This document shows positions 1-7,749 of a DNA stretch of 64,000 nucleotides, in pieces (the stretch's first letter is position 1; the number at the start of each line of letters is the position of its first letter). The notes beneath the pieces were generated by a model. The model was given only the letters and a program-made list of their open reading frames with translations. It made no database searches and was not told the DNA's origin. The position numbers and the translations under genes were made by a program. This DNA is from Methylobacterium sp. R2-1 (GTDB lineage Bacteria > Pseudomonadota > Alphaproteobacteria > Rhizobiales > Beijerinckiaceae): assembly GCF_014191355.1 (NCBI RefSeq), contig NZ_JACHWM010000022.1, positions 19,825 through 83,824 on the forward strand, in the 5' to 3' direction.

Positions 1-233
1 ACATGGCCGGCGGGTAGGCCGTTAACTGCAGAGTACTGCTTCTGTTCAATTTCAGAACAGAGAGGGCGGCCGCCAAACCGCAGTGTTCTGCTCGGCGAAC
101 ACTCTAGCTTCTGCCGATTTCGGGGGATCCTGGGAGCCCAAAAACGATACGGGTGGTCGCGGCCCCCAGCTTTCCTAGCGCCAGGGTCCGAAAACCCAGC
201 GGCCGGATCGCGGCCCAGCTCGATTGGGGATAG

Positions 234-563
234 GACTGGCCTGCCTCGCCGCTCTCTCGCCGCGTCTCGGCACCCTGGACAGGCGCACAGCCCGCCCAGC
301 ACCGAAAGGTATCAGATCCCGAACTGCTCACCCCCGAGCACAAGGCATGGCGCCAAGAGGTGCTGAAGCGCGCCGGATGGAAGTGTCAGGCCCTGGGCTG
401 CGCGGCCCACGGCAGGCGCGGCAGGATCCGGCTCTATGCCGACCATATCAGCGAGCGCAGGGACGGCGCCGCATCGCTCGACCCGGTCAACGGGCAGGCG
501 CTGTGCCCGAAGTACCATGCGGAGAAGACCGCGCAGGCACGGGCCGCGAGGATGCGGTCATGA
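234..563 (+). pseudogene. HNH endonuclease remnant (phage type)
   Basis: The frame is open from 234 to the stop at 563. From about position 315 it reads like an HNH nuclease: a CxxxxC pair (CQALGC), then ADHI (the DH of the HNH core), then NGQALCPKYHAEKT, the usual end of the finger. No good ATG with a ribosome site exists; the first plausible start is GTG at 360, inside the domain, so the N-terminus is probably lost. It lies in the same relative order to a phage membrane gene fragment as the complete HNH gene at 36896-37357 does in the larger prophage, suggesting a deleted prophage copy. A very short functional nuclease cannot be excluded. Confidence 0.55.
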
Positions 564-648
564 CCCCTGACGCTGTCTTCGCCCGCGCCACGGTGTGCGG
601 TTTGGCTCTCAGGCATGGCGCTGTTCGCGGATTGAGATGGGGCGCCAC

Positions 649-888
649 TCAGCGTCGGTGCCCGGTCTCGGCTAAGAGGTGGTTCTCGGCTTCGCGCACG
701 ACACTGCTGGGGTCGAGTCCGACAGTGTGGGCAAAGAGCAGCAGGTCGGTGACAAGATCAACGATGTCGCTCTCTCCGACATCTGCGATTGGCGGCATCA
801 TCGGCCGACGGCGGAAGGGTGAGCTTTCTTTGAGGAAGGCTTCAAGTGCTCGCTCAGCGAGCCGAACCCGTTCGGCCTCTGACTGCAT
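649..888 (-). CDS. small hypothetical protein
   Basis: An 80-residue protein starting with MQSEAERVRL. The ATG at 888 is preceded by GGGGAG eight bases upstream, so I prefer it to the ATG 24 bases further up. The second half (DIVDLVTDLLLFAHTVGLDP followed by an acidic and basic helix) resembles short orphan proteins common in Methylobacterium near phage genes. It looks all-helical and soluble, with no signal peptide or known catalytic motif. It lies on the opposite strand to the flanking phage remnants. Function unknown. Confidence 0.55.
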   Translation of the reverse strand: MQSEAERVRLAERALEAFLKESSPFRRRPMMPPIADVGESDIVDLVTDLLLFAHTVGLDPSSVVREAENHLLAETGHRR

Positions 889-916
889 CGGCGACTCCCC
901 TGGTGTGATCACCTAA

Positions 917-1449
917 GCGGCGCAGTCCCAACCTAGAACATGGGTTGAGCTGAGAGGCCGGCAAATTGGGGTTACCTCTTTCGAGGTAGTCCGCAACGGC
1001 CCGACCTCGGATCGGCCTGCCTGCCAACACCGGGGGGCGGTCAAAGATCGTGGCGGCCAGGGGACCGCTACCGCACAGGGTCCCATTCGCAGATTTTTCC
1101 TGGTGGGTGAATTCGAGGGTCGCGGAGGACGGCAGGATTATCATGTCAACACTGTAGGAAAAAGATCAAGCCGCACCAGGTGCTTACATCAAATGTAAGC
1201 CCGAGTGATTGAAGCTTGCTGCCGGACCGCGCACCGGGTGAGCGAAGCATAGAGCAGCGGGCCGGCACTGAGGGGGGCCGGGACCGACCCGCCGGCCGTC
1301 TGCCGTGGGTGTCCGAAGGTGATCACGGCGCAACGACAGCGAACCATGGAACGCGGCTAGGGCGCGCTCAAGCCGCGCGTGCGGCCTAACTCGGTCGAGA
1401 CCCGAGCCGGCCGCGCCCGCCGCGCAATCCCACCATCAGGACGATCACC
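917..1449. other. no confident gene
   Basis: No convincing coding frame. The only sharp feature is the perfect inverted repeat at 1182-1200, listed separately. The remainder is probably degraded phage-flank DNA. Confidence 0.4.
1182..1200. promoter_or_regulatory. perfect 8-bp inverted repeat with 3-nt loop
   Basis: GCTTACAT, CAA, ATGTAAGC. The arms are perfectly complementary and unusually AT-rich for this DNA. There is no following T-run, so an operator is more likely than a terminator. No nearby gene identifies the binding protein. Confidence 0.35.
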
Positions 1450-1740
1450 ATGAACGCAGCTCAGATCGTGAGCGCGCTGCGCCTCGCCATTGTCTTCTTC
1501 GGCGGCTTCGCCGTCGCCCGCGACGTGGCTCAGACGGGCGGCATGGCACTGTTCGACAGCATGGCGGTCGCCGACCTCACGACCGCGATCAAAGATCTCA
1601 CTGTCGCGATACGGGCGGATACGGCCTCGGAGGAGGCACAGCACGCCAGCCAGTTCGCGCAGGTGCTCCAGCGTCTCACCGACGTGCTGAACCACCACGA
1701 TGACACCCATGGACACCCACCGCGAGGAGGGCGACGATGA
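1450..1740 (+). pseudogene. chimeric phage membrane-protein fragment
   Basis: A 96-codon frame. The last ~72 residues, from ARDVAQ to HPPRGGRR, are nearly identical to the C-terminus of the phage membrane protein at 33828-34220, and the DNA is also clearly related. The first 25 residues (MNAAQIVSALRLAIVFFGGF) are a single hydrophobic segment not found in that gene, so the frame joins two phage genes at about position 1518. The stop overlaps the start of a truncated follower (1737-1793), as in the other copy. Probably not functional, though the frame is open. Confidence 0.6.
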
Positions 1741-1793
1741 ACCTATGCTTCGTCGCGGCCGCCCCTCCGGCCATGCCGATGATTCAGGCATGA
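1737..1793 (+). pseudogene. truncated copy of the 48-aa phage gene
   Basis: An 18-codon frame beginning MNLCFVAAA overlaps the preceding stop by ATGA. It matches the beginning (MTPCFVAVT) and the ATGA coupling of the 48-aa gene at 33685-33831, then stops early. It marks the right end of the duplicated prophage segment. Confidence 0.45.
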
Positions 1794-1969
1794 CGATTGG
1801 TGCCCGATCACGGGGAGCCGCCTTCGACTCAAAGCTGTGCCTGGGAAGGTCCGCTCTCAGGCTCTTCGTTCAACAAAAGACATGCGACTGGAACGGATGA
1901 ACTCATGGCTATCCGCTTCAGATTGGAAAGCCGGCAAAGCTGGCGATGAGAAAGCCGGGTTTCCGGTGG

Positions 1970-3073
1970 TCACCGCGCTTGCCGCCACTTCAGATAGGCT
2001 TGGTAGATCTCCTCCTTTCCGGCCGGCCGCTCGGGCTGTGACTGGAAGAACCGGTCCAGATCCGGCTGGGCAACGGCCTCCTGCTCCTTGTGGCGGTCGA
2101 GCCACTCCTGCGCCGGCCGGAAGCGCCTCCAGCCCTTCACCGAGGCCGCGAGGTTGACCTCCCGCCATTTCGGATGCCGCTGCGGAGCCAGAAATTTGTC
2201 GAACTGGCCGAAGAAGGCCTCGACGAAGCGAACGAGCTTCTCATAGCGCGCTGATCCCTTCGGGCTGTTGTAGACCCCGAGGACCGTGCCAACCGCGACG
2301 GTCTCCACCGCCTCTTCGCCGACAAACTTCGGATAATCAGTCCGCGTCAGGGTCGCGGGGACATAGGCTTCGTTCATCGTGTCCGGGTAGGGCGCCGCCA
2401 CGAAGTGGAAGCGTTCACCCGGATCGAAGCTCGCAATGAAAGCCACCGGCTTAGCCGCCACCGACACCACAGCCTCGATCTCGCCGTTGCGCAGCATCTC
2501 GAGGGCGGTGGGCTGATCGACGTTGATCCCCTCCACAGTGACGCCGAGCTCGCGGAACATGGCCCGGCCGCTATAGTCGGTGCCGCTGCCCTTGACGTCG
2601 AAGCTGACCCGCTTGCCGGCGAGATCGCTAACCGTCCGAACCGAATTCGGCGCGATGATATGCAACTCGTCGTCGAACAGCTTGGCAATGTAATGGATTT
2701 GTCGCTCAATGTTCTTCAGGCGCTTGTCTTGCCGCAGCTGGTCCAGCGTATCGGTGCGAACGAAACCCAGATCAACGCCCTTCAGGAACCGGATGTCGTA
2801 GGCGTTCTCGCCCGCCCCCTTGCCGAGTATCGGCAAGATCCGAAGCTTATCGCCGTCATCCAGCACGAAGGCGAACTCGGCGCCGACGCGGAAGTAGGTT
2901 CCGCCGGGCGTGCCGGTCACCACCGTGACGGTGTTGGCGTTCATGCGCTCGCCAAGGGCAGCTTCCGTTGCGGGGCCGGCATCGACCGGTGCGGTGTCTG
3001 AGGCTCCCGCGACAGGGTCGTTTGCCATCAAGGCGATCCCGAGAAGGGCAGCGAACAGGGCAAGCCTCGACAT
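1970..3073 (-). CDS. TAXI-family periplasmic solute-binding protein
   Basis: A 367-residue exported protein. MSRLALFAALLGIALM is a Sec signal peptide, so I chose the ATG at 3073 over one 36 bases upstream. The mature part shows TAXI-type signatures: TVVTGTPGGTYFRVG near the start, the GAGENAYDIRFL segment, and LAGKRVSFDVKGSGTDYSG in the middle. TAXI proteins normally feed TRAP transporters, but no TRAP membrane gene is next to it. It lies 45 bp downstream of an exported partner on the same strand and probably shares its transcript, so the pair may sense a ligand or work with a distant transporter. Ligand unknown. Confidence 0.85.
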   Translation of the reverse strand: MSRLALFAALLGIALMANDPVAGASDTAPVDAGPATEAALGERMNANTVTVVTGTPGGTYFRVGAEFAFVLDDGDKLRILPILGKGAGENAYDIRFLKGVDLGFVRTDTLDQLRQDKRLKNIERQIHYIAKLFDDELHIIAPNSVRTVSDLAGKRVSFDVKGSGTDYSGRAMFRELGVTVEGINVDQPTALEMLRNGEIEAVVSVAAKPVAFIASFDPGERFHFVAAPYPDTMNEAYVPATLTRTDYPKFVGEEAVETVAVGTVLGVYNSPKGSARYEKLVRFVEAFFGQFDKFLAPQRHPKWREVNLAASVKGWRRFRPAQEWLDRHKEQEAVAQPDLDRFFQSQPERPAGKEEIYQAYLKWRQAR

Positions 3074-3118
3074 GTGCGTGTCCCTCGGTGATCGTCGAAC
3101 TTTCTTCAAGGCGTGCTG

Positions 3119-4183
3119 TCAGCGCCCCGTCGCGGCGAGCAGCCGCTCATCCGTCTGGTTCTGACCCGCGGCCTTTGCGTACAGGCGTCTGGCGAGATCC
3201 GGATCGGCCCGCAGGCCACGCACGTTCCAGCGCCGCAGCATGTCCAGATCCCAGGTCTGTGCTAGGAGGAAGGTCGCGTTCGGTGCGTTGCGCGCCTGTG
3301 CACGCTCCAGCAGAAGTCGGGCACCGCTAATATCGCCGAGCCGTATCAGGCCTCTGGCTCGCTCCACCAGCGGGTCCACCCGGAGCGTCGGTCGCGCGGT
3401 CTCCACGGGACGTGTGAGCCGCGCAGCCTCGCCCTCAGCGGCCAGCCTTCTCTCTGTGACATCGGGCGATACCGGATGGTCGATCCCCGCCGTGTTCGTG
3501 AGAGCTGTGCCACGGGCCGACGGCACCACGACGCCCTCGGCCGTGGCCGATGTATCGGGAGCCGCAGCGCTGGCGATGACCTGAGTGGGCGACAGTGTTC
3601 CGCGGATTGCAGCCGCAGGCTTCTCGGGGCTGCGCGGTTCGTCGCCGGCGGCAATGGTACGATCAGGACCGTCGGGGTGGAAACTGACGTTGAGAAGACT
3701 CGTCGCGACATCGACCTGCCCACCGGACCCCGAAGTCCAGATCGCCGCGACGGCGAGCGAGAAGCGGCTCTCGCGCTCGTCGGTCTGCGTGATCTTGATG
3801 TTCGGGAGATCCCACGCTCTGATGTCTACGTCCCTTTTATCGTCTGACGGCGAGAAAGTGTTGGTTGAGTCACTGATCGTCACGCCTCGGGGTAGGCCCA
3901 GCAGGAGGATGGCTTCGATAGAGACCCTGCCTGTGCGGACAAGCTTAATTTCCAGCGGGAGAGGGGTGCCAAGCTTTCCGGAGACATCGTGTGTAGCAAA
4001 GAAGAGATCAGATGTCTTGCCCTGCCCGGGATCTGCATCGCTTCTGCTGCTGGGTGCGGCGGCCTCGGCAGGAGGCCGGCCATCCGCGACTTGTGCAGAT
4101 GCCGGCAGAGAAAAACAGAATATCGAAACGAGTGCTGCCATGGCCGGCATGTAACCGGTCATATTTGTGCGATGCGGTTCCAT
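3119..4183 (-). CDS. exported protein with C-terminal helical repeat
   Basis: About 354 residues. A signal peptide (MTGYMPAMAALVSIFCFSLP) is followed by a low-complexity segment rich in Ala, Pro and Ser. A beta-rich region (PLPLEIKLVRTGRVSIEAIL) comes next, then an Ala/Thr-rich linker, then a C-terminal part (ERARGLIRLGDISGARLLL and ARRLYAKAAGQ) that looks like TPR/Sel1 repeats. The ATG at 4183 is favoured because AAGG lies upstream; an in-frame TTG lies nine bases further. It is the first gene of a pair with the TAXI protein and is probably periplasmic. No catalytic motif seen. Confidence 0.7.
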   Translation of the reverse strand: MEPHRTNMTGYMPAMAALVSIFCFSLPASAQVADGRPPAEAAAPSSRSDADPGQGKTSDLFFATHDVSGKLGTPLPLEIKLVRTGRVSIEAILLLGLPRGVTISDSTNTFSPSDDKRDVDIRAWDLPNIKITQTDERESRFSLAVAAIWTSGSGGQVDVATSLLNVSFHPDGPDRTIAAGDEPRSPEKPAAAIRGTLSPTQVIASAAAPDTSATAEGVVVPSARGTALTNTAGIDHPVSPDVTERRLAAEGEAARLTRPVETARPTLRVDPLVERARGLIRLGDISGARLLLERAQARNAPNATFLLAQTWDLDMLRRWNVRGLRADPDLARRLYAKAAGQNQTDERLLAATGR

Positions 4184-4450
4184 CGGATGCAATCCTTATC
4201 AGGCGCGTTCCGCTAGAATGTAGCTTCGGATACAGTACTTGGTACTTTGCGTCAATTAATTTTGGTTGGTATTTGCCTTGCCCGTGCGGGCAATTGTGAC
4301 GAACTCAGCCGTATTCCGAGCGATGCCGACGCAGGATTTCGTGATGCCGCCGGAATCGAGTCCGGTTCACGGCCGCTGGCGGTCGCCCTTCTGTCAGTTC
4401 GCAGCGTTGCGCCCTTCCGGTGCAATCGAGCAGGCTTCCGCGATGAACTT

Positions 4451-4485
4451 GCCCCGCCCGACTCAGCCGCGGCGTGGTTTTTCCG
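4451..4485 (+). repeat. terminator-like hairpin repeat, copy 1
   Basis: CCCCGCCCGACTCAGCCGC followed by GGCG and a T-rich run ending CCGTGC. It belongs to a family of near-identical hairpins in this window. One arm carries a mismatch (GGCGTGG). No plus-strand gene ends just upstream. Confidence 0.5.
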
Positions 4486-4620
4486 TGCATCAGCCCACAT
4501 CGAGGTGCCCCGCACGAACTACCCCAGAAGATCCACATGGGCTCAGGGTCGGCGGCCTGGATCGGCCAAGCGCGTCGTCCTACCAATCGGATGCTCGTCC
4601 CCCCGGATGGGCACACTCCT

Positions 4621-4655
4621 CCCCCGCCCGGCTCAGCTGCGGCGGGGCTTCTTCA
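4621..4655 (+). repeat. terminator-like hairpin repeat, copy 2
   Basis: CCCCCGCCCGGCTCAGCTGC followed by GGCGGGG and a broken T-run (CTTCTTC). Same family as the copies at 4451, 5209, 14885 and 30911. Weak as a terminator because the U-tract is interrupted. Confidence 0.5.
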
Positions 4656-4793
4656 TGTCCGCTCTCGGCTATCCTCGGCTCATCATTTTTTTTGAACATA
4701 TAATGAACCTGCCTCGTGGCAGCACTTGACGGTAATCGCCTCCCACGCTGTAGAGCGAAAGCCGCTTGCGCTTAGGTCTCGGGTATTCCGAAC

Positions 4794-5192
4794 ATGCTCG
4801 TGGCATTGAGGTTCGACGTGACTAAATTATATTTTTCCGCGCTTGCGGGACTGGCTGCCTGCGCCGTTGCAAGCAGCGCCGGTGCTCAGACGGCAGGAGA
4901 TTGGGTTCTGGCTCGCTATAAGGGCGGTGAACATTGGTATCCCGGCATCTTGAAGAGCACGAGCGGCGATCGGGTCACTGTTGCATACGACGATGGCGAC
5001 CGTGAAACCCTGAGCCTGAGCCAAGTTCGTCCCTATGATTGGGCGATCGGCGGCCGGGTCGAGTGCAACTATCAAGGCGGCGGAAAGTGGTATCCCGGCA
5101 GGATTGCGTCACTCTCAGGTGGCAGTATCGGCATCAAGTACGATGACGGCGACAGCGAGCGCACGAACACTGGCCGCTGCCGCTCGCAGTAA
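4794..5192 (+). CDS. secreted double Tudor/agenet-like domain protein
   Basis: A 132-residue protein with a signal peptide (LAGLAACAVASSAGAQ) and two tandem ~45-residue repeats. Repeat 1 runs GDWVLARYKGGEHWYPGIL to YDDGDRETL. Repeat 2 runs GGRVECNYQGGGKWYPGRI to YDDGDSERT. The W-YPG and YDDGD signatures are those of Tudor/agenet-like small barrels; exported bacterial versions are of unknown function. It stands alone, with a strong terminator 17 bp after the stop. An in-frame GTG at 4818 is an alternative start. Confidence 0.75.
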   Translation: MLVALRFDVTKLYFSALAGLAACAVASSAGAQTAGDWVLARYKGGEHWYPGILKSTSGDRVTVAYDDGDRETLSLSQVRPYDWAIGGRVECNYQGGGKWYPGRIASLSGGSIGIKYDDGDSERTNTGRCRSQ

Positions 5193-5208
5193 CTGCGGGT
5201 ACAAAGAG

Positions 5209-5238
5209 CCCGCCCGGCTTAGCCGCGGCGGGTTTTTC
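5209..5238 (+). terminator. intrinsic terminator of the Tudor-like gene (hairpin family copy 3)
   Basis: CCCGCCCGGCTTAGCCGC, then GGCGGG and TTTTT, a textbook intrinsic terminator just after the stop at 5192. Its sequence is shared with the other hairpin repeats here. Confidence 0.85.
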
Positions 5239-5363
5239 GTTTTGTGCACTGGCGTGCACCGGTATGCGACGCTGACCTGCTGCGCGGCAAAGCGCATCAC
5301 CCCGACACCGAACGTGGACTGCTCTGTTGGTTCGACGATCTATGAACAGAGGATGCCTGCAGA

Positions 5364-5647
5364 ATGCCCCGCTACTTCTTCGACGTGGAGGATGGAGACC
5401 GACGGTCGATGAACGGTCGATGAACGGTCGATGAGAAGGGCATGGATTTGAAGGGCCGCGAGCCGCAGCCATCGCAGCGATGAAGACGCTGCTCGATGTC
5501 GGACGCTTCGAGGTCGTCATCAATAACGAACGCCGGCTCACTGTCGTCGTCCGGGACGAGGGCGGCAAGTCCTTCTTCCGAGCCGAGATGGCGATAGAGG
5601 CTGAGTGGCTGCTTGATGGGAGGAAGCCGAAGGCGTTCGCAGAGTAG
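5364..5647 (+). pseudogene. broken MPRYFF-type (DUF6894-like) protein
   Basis: It starts with the hallmark MPRYFFDVEDGD and then runs into an 11-bp unit (ACGGTCGATGA) repeated three times at about 5400-5433, which brings an in-frame TGA. The rest of the family sequence continues in another frame from about 5440 (RAAAIAAMKTLLDVGRFEVV, then VVVRDEGGKSFF) to the stop at 5647. Four family members occur in this window (17721, 33073, 54782 are intact); this one is dead. It would have been a roughly 90-residue cytoplasmic protein of unknown function. Confidence 0.75.
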
Positions 5648-5814
5648 ATCAACGCAACCCTACCCAGCCCCACCCGGTTCGCCGCGCTCGGGATTCCGTC
5701 TAGCGATTAGATAGTCCGCACATACGGAGCCACACCATGGCCCCACTCTTTCACGAGGGACAGTCAGGGAGATTTGAGCACCCCCCAATAATGCTCCCGT
5801 AGACGCTGGATAGG

Positions 5815-6048
5815 GTGTCAAGCGTGATTGTGGAAACATCAGGCGAATTGACACTGGTTTCAGCCAGATCTTTTCGCGGCCTCGAATTTATTGACGGCGG
5901 GGATACGGCGGTAGTTAAGTTCATCGGAGCAGACGGCAGCGAGGTCGCCGCTATGATGCCTCTTCGAACCGCAATCGAGATGGCTCACGCGCTGGCTGAA
6001 ATGAGCCAGATTGTTGCGTCCACGGGCAAACGTCTGACGAAGTGCTAA
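5815..6048 (+). CDS. small hypothetical protein
   Basis: 77 residues from a GTG at 5815 (an in-frame GTG at 5824 also possible). The sequence is balanced and looks real: VETSGELTLVSARSFRGLEF, a hydrophobic beta strand, then a helix TAIEMAHALAEMSQIVA. No signal peptide or known motif. It converges with minus-strand island genes. Function unknown. Confidence 0.45.
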   Translation: MSSVIVETSGELTLVSARSFRGLEFIDGGDTAVVKFIGADGSEVAAMMPLRTAIEMAHALAEMSQIVASTGKRLTKC

Positions 6049-6073
6049 GAGGTCTTCGATTTCGCAATCCGCC

Positions 6074-6267
6074 TCAGGTTCGCGTTGAAGTCAGCGCCGC
6101 CGCGAGCATCCGCCTCCGCACCTCGGCCATACGGTCGTCACCGCTGGTGCCGCCCCCGGCCCGACTGCCTCGTAGATCTCCTGCACGCTTGCCTCGTCCG
6201 GGCCGAGGCCGCGGGCGAAGCCGAGCAGGTCGCGCATCTCGGGGGGGGAGCGCTCATCGTTGGTCAC
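6074..6267 (-). pseudogene. frameshifted small island protein
   Basis: It begins with a GTG overlapping the stop of the preceding gene (GTGA, 6264-6267), reads MRDLLGFARGLGPDEASV then QEIYEAVG, and in a G-rich run near 6150 must change frame to continue as DDRMAEVRRRMLAAAL to the stop at 6074. Its length of 194 bases is not a multiple of three. A related EIYETAG fragment lies at 17059-17313. Overlapping starts and stops suggest it was the last gene of a small operon (6797 to 6074). Function unknown. Confidence 0.45.
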
Positions 6268-6518
6268 TGCACGCTGCCACCGTCCTTCGCTTGCAGCAAC
6301 CGCAGTGCCTCGCGAGTGACCTCGTGAAGATCGGATAGCCCTTGCATGCCGAGCGGCACACCGACTCGCTGACCCTCAACGGTCGTCAGCACGATCATTG
6401 CCAGCTTCTCGCCCATCAGTAGTCCGGGCTTAGGCGCACAGATCGGCAGCAGGAAGTCGCCCTCACCTTCGAGCGCATCCTTGGCGGAGTCGGGTCGGAA
6501 GGGGGGCGAATCGTCCAT
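6264..6518 (-). CDS. small hypothetical protein of an island operon
   Basis: 84 residues. The N-terminus is acidic and disordered (MDDSPPFRPDSAKDALEGEG), followed by a strand-rich part (MGEKLAMIVLTTVEGQRVGV) and a C-terminal helix. It lies 9 bp after the 6528-6797 gene, and its stop overlaps the GTG of the next gene, so the three were probably co-transcribed. No known domain recognised. Confidence 0.5.
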   Translation of the reverse strand: MDDSPPFRPDSAKDALEGEGDFLLPICAPKPGLLMGEKLAMIVLTTVEGQRVGVPLGMQGLSDLHEVTREALRLLQAKDGGSVQ

Positions 6519-6527
6519 GCGTTGAGC

Positions 6528-6797
6528 CTATCCCGTAGGCATGCTTCTCGCCAGCAGGAACGCGGTGCGGATTGGCCCGCGCTTCAGGGTCATGCTCGGC
6601 TCGGGACTGGCGACGACCTGGCACGCCCATGCATGCCCCGTGACGGCCGCAGCGAGGTCAAACACGCAGCCGTTGGTGATCGGATGTGCGCCGGCCTTAG
6701 GATCCCCGAGATACCTCCCGATCGCTTCGTTCACCTGCACATCGGTGACGGCCTTGGCTTTGAAGAGTTCGCCGACCGCGGAGGACGAATCAGCCAT
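6528..6797 (-). CDS. small island protein (GELFKA/IRTAxLLAR type)
   Basis: 89 residues starting MADSSSAVGELFKAKAVTD. The central part (DLAAAVTGHAWACQVV) looks folded. The end RGPIRTAFLLARSMPTG belongs to a recurrent C-terminal motif also seen at 11685 and 29430. A truncated paralogue sharing the first ~24 residues sits right after tRNA-Gln at 27445. I start at the ATG at 6797; upstream codons are poorly biased. It lies immediately inside the tRNA-Thr attachment scar (6889-6935), so it is a likely island gene. Function unknown. Confidence 0.55.
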   Translation of the reverse strand: MADSSSAVGELFKAKAVTDVQVNEAIGRYLGDPKAGAHPITNGCVFDLAAAVTGHAWACQVVASPEPSMTLKRGPIRTAFLLARSMPTG

Positions 6798-6888
6798 GTC
6801 GCACCGCGAAAATCGGAGTTCTAGGGGGAATTCATGGGGAACCGCCGCGCAAGCATGGGCTAAAAATCGGCTAAATGCTTGAGAAAGC

Positions 6889-6935
6889 TGGTGCCGCAAG
6901 AGGGATTCGAACCCCCGACACCCTCATTACGAATG
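6889..6935 (-). other. 3' half of tRNA-Thr(CGT): attachment-site scar
   Basis: On the minus strand this reads a CATTCGTAATG anticodon-arm end, a full T arm (GGGGG, loop TTCGAAT, CCCTC), the 3' acceptor strand TTGCGGC and ACCA. The loop TTCGTAA gives anticodon CGT. The 5' half is missing: the sequence upstream pairs neither with the acceptor nor with the 3' anticodon stem. This is what a tyrosine-recombinase element leaves after integrating at a tRNA 3' end. By that logic the element lay at higher coordinates, where a broken integrase is found at 11668-11981. Confidence 0.7.
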
Positions 6936-7749
6936 GCATGTTCTACCCGGTCGTAGAGAGCCGCGCCCTTCATAGTGGTCCATTCTGGTCCATGCCTTCC
7001 CCTAAAACCCTTGGGTTTCGGGGGAGTACCAGGGAGATGTTCGCCCGGCGTTCGCCCGCAATTGATCCGAACGTGACGCTTGGTACCCGACGCGGTGAGC
7101 TGCTCGCGACCCTCAGGAGCCGTTCGACGCAACATCAAACAAGGGCCGCATACCGTGGCAGAGCGGACCATCAGGGGTGCAGGAAGCTACAGGTTAGCCT
7201 CGCGATCCCAATGGTCTCGGTAGCCTCTGAAGTAAGCGCATTCCAAAATGCTACGCCATCCATTTGCAACGAGGTGAGAAGCGGTTTGAAACTTACCCCT
7301 AGAGCAGGCCCTATTGTAACGGGGGGCGGTCACGGCAGCATGCGGTCGTCCCGCCGCGATTGTGATACCAGATAACAAGACGCGGCAAACATCCAGGCGT
7401 CCCCGAGGAGAGCTATTCGATATCATCGTATGATTCATGTTTTGGTCGTGGGGATGTTGCCCTCGCCCATTAACTTCATCTTGATCTGACTAGCTGTGAA
7501 CCAGATTGATCGTCACACAAATTCACCCGCATAAAAATCCCAATTGCCGAGCTGACATCCCTTAGCCGACCAAGACGCGAACTGATCGCATGGCGCTCTG
7601 ACGCTCATGGGTCGCTCTTCGCTAAGACACCTGTGGCCGGGCCATTCTTCATTTCAGGTTTACGAATATATTCTAACTGCAGATTCCCAGTTCACCGCGC
7701 GCAGACCAAGTGAAAATTGTCTGCGCTTAGATTGCACAAGAGAAATATA
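6936..7749. other. no confident gene
   Basis: No supported reading frame. The right part is lower in GC and includes the leader of the chemoreceptor gene. Open frames here lack ribosome sites and recognisable protein character. Confidence 0.4.

Larger units (their letters stand above)
4184..4793. other. intergenic region with two terminator-like hairpins
   Basis: No supported gene. It holds the leader of the divergent exported-protein operon on the left and two members of the dispersed CCCGCCCGGCTCAGC hairpin family at 4451-4485 and 4621-4655. Confidence 0.5.

Noticed and set aside
6889..6935. Functional tRNA gene
   Set aside because: Lacks the 5' acceptor strand, D arm and 5' anticodon stem.
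6860..7171. ORF ending VGGSNPSCGT across the tRNA remnant
   Set aside because: That peptide is simply the translation of a tRNA T arm; no independent coding evidence.
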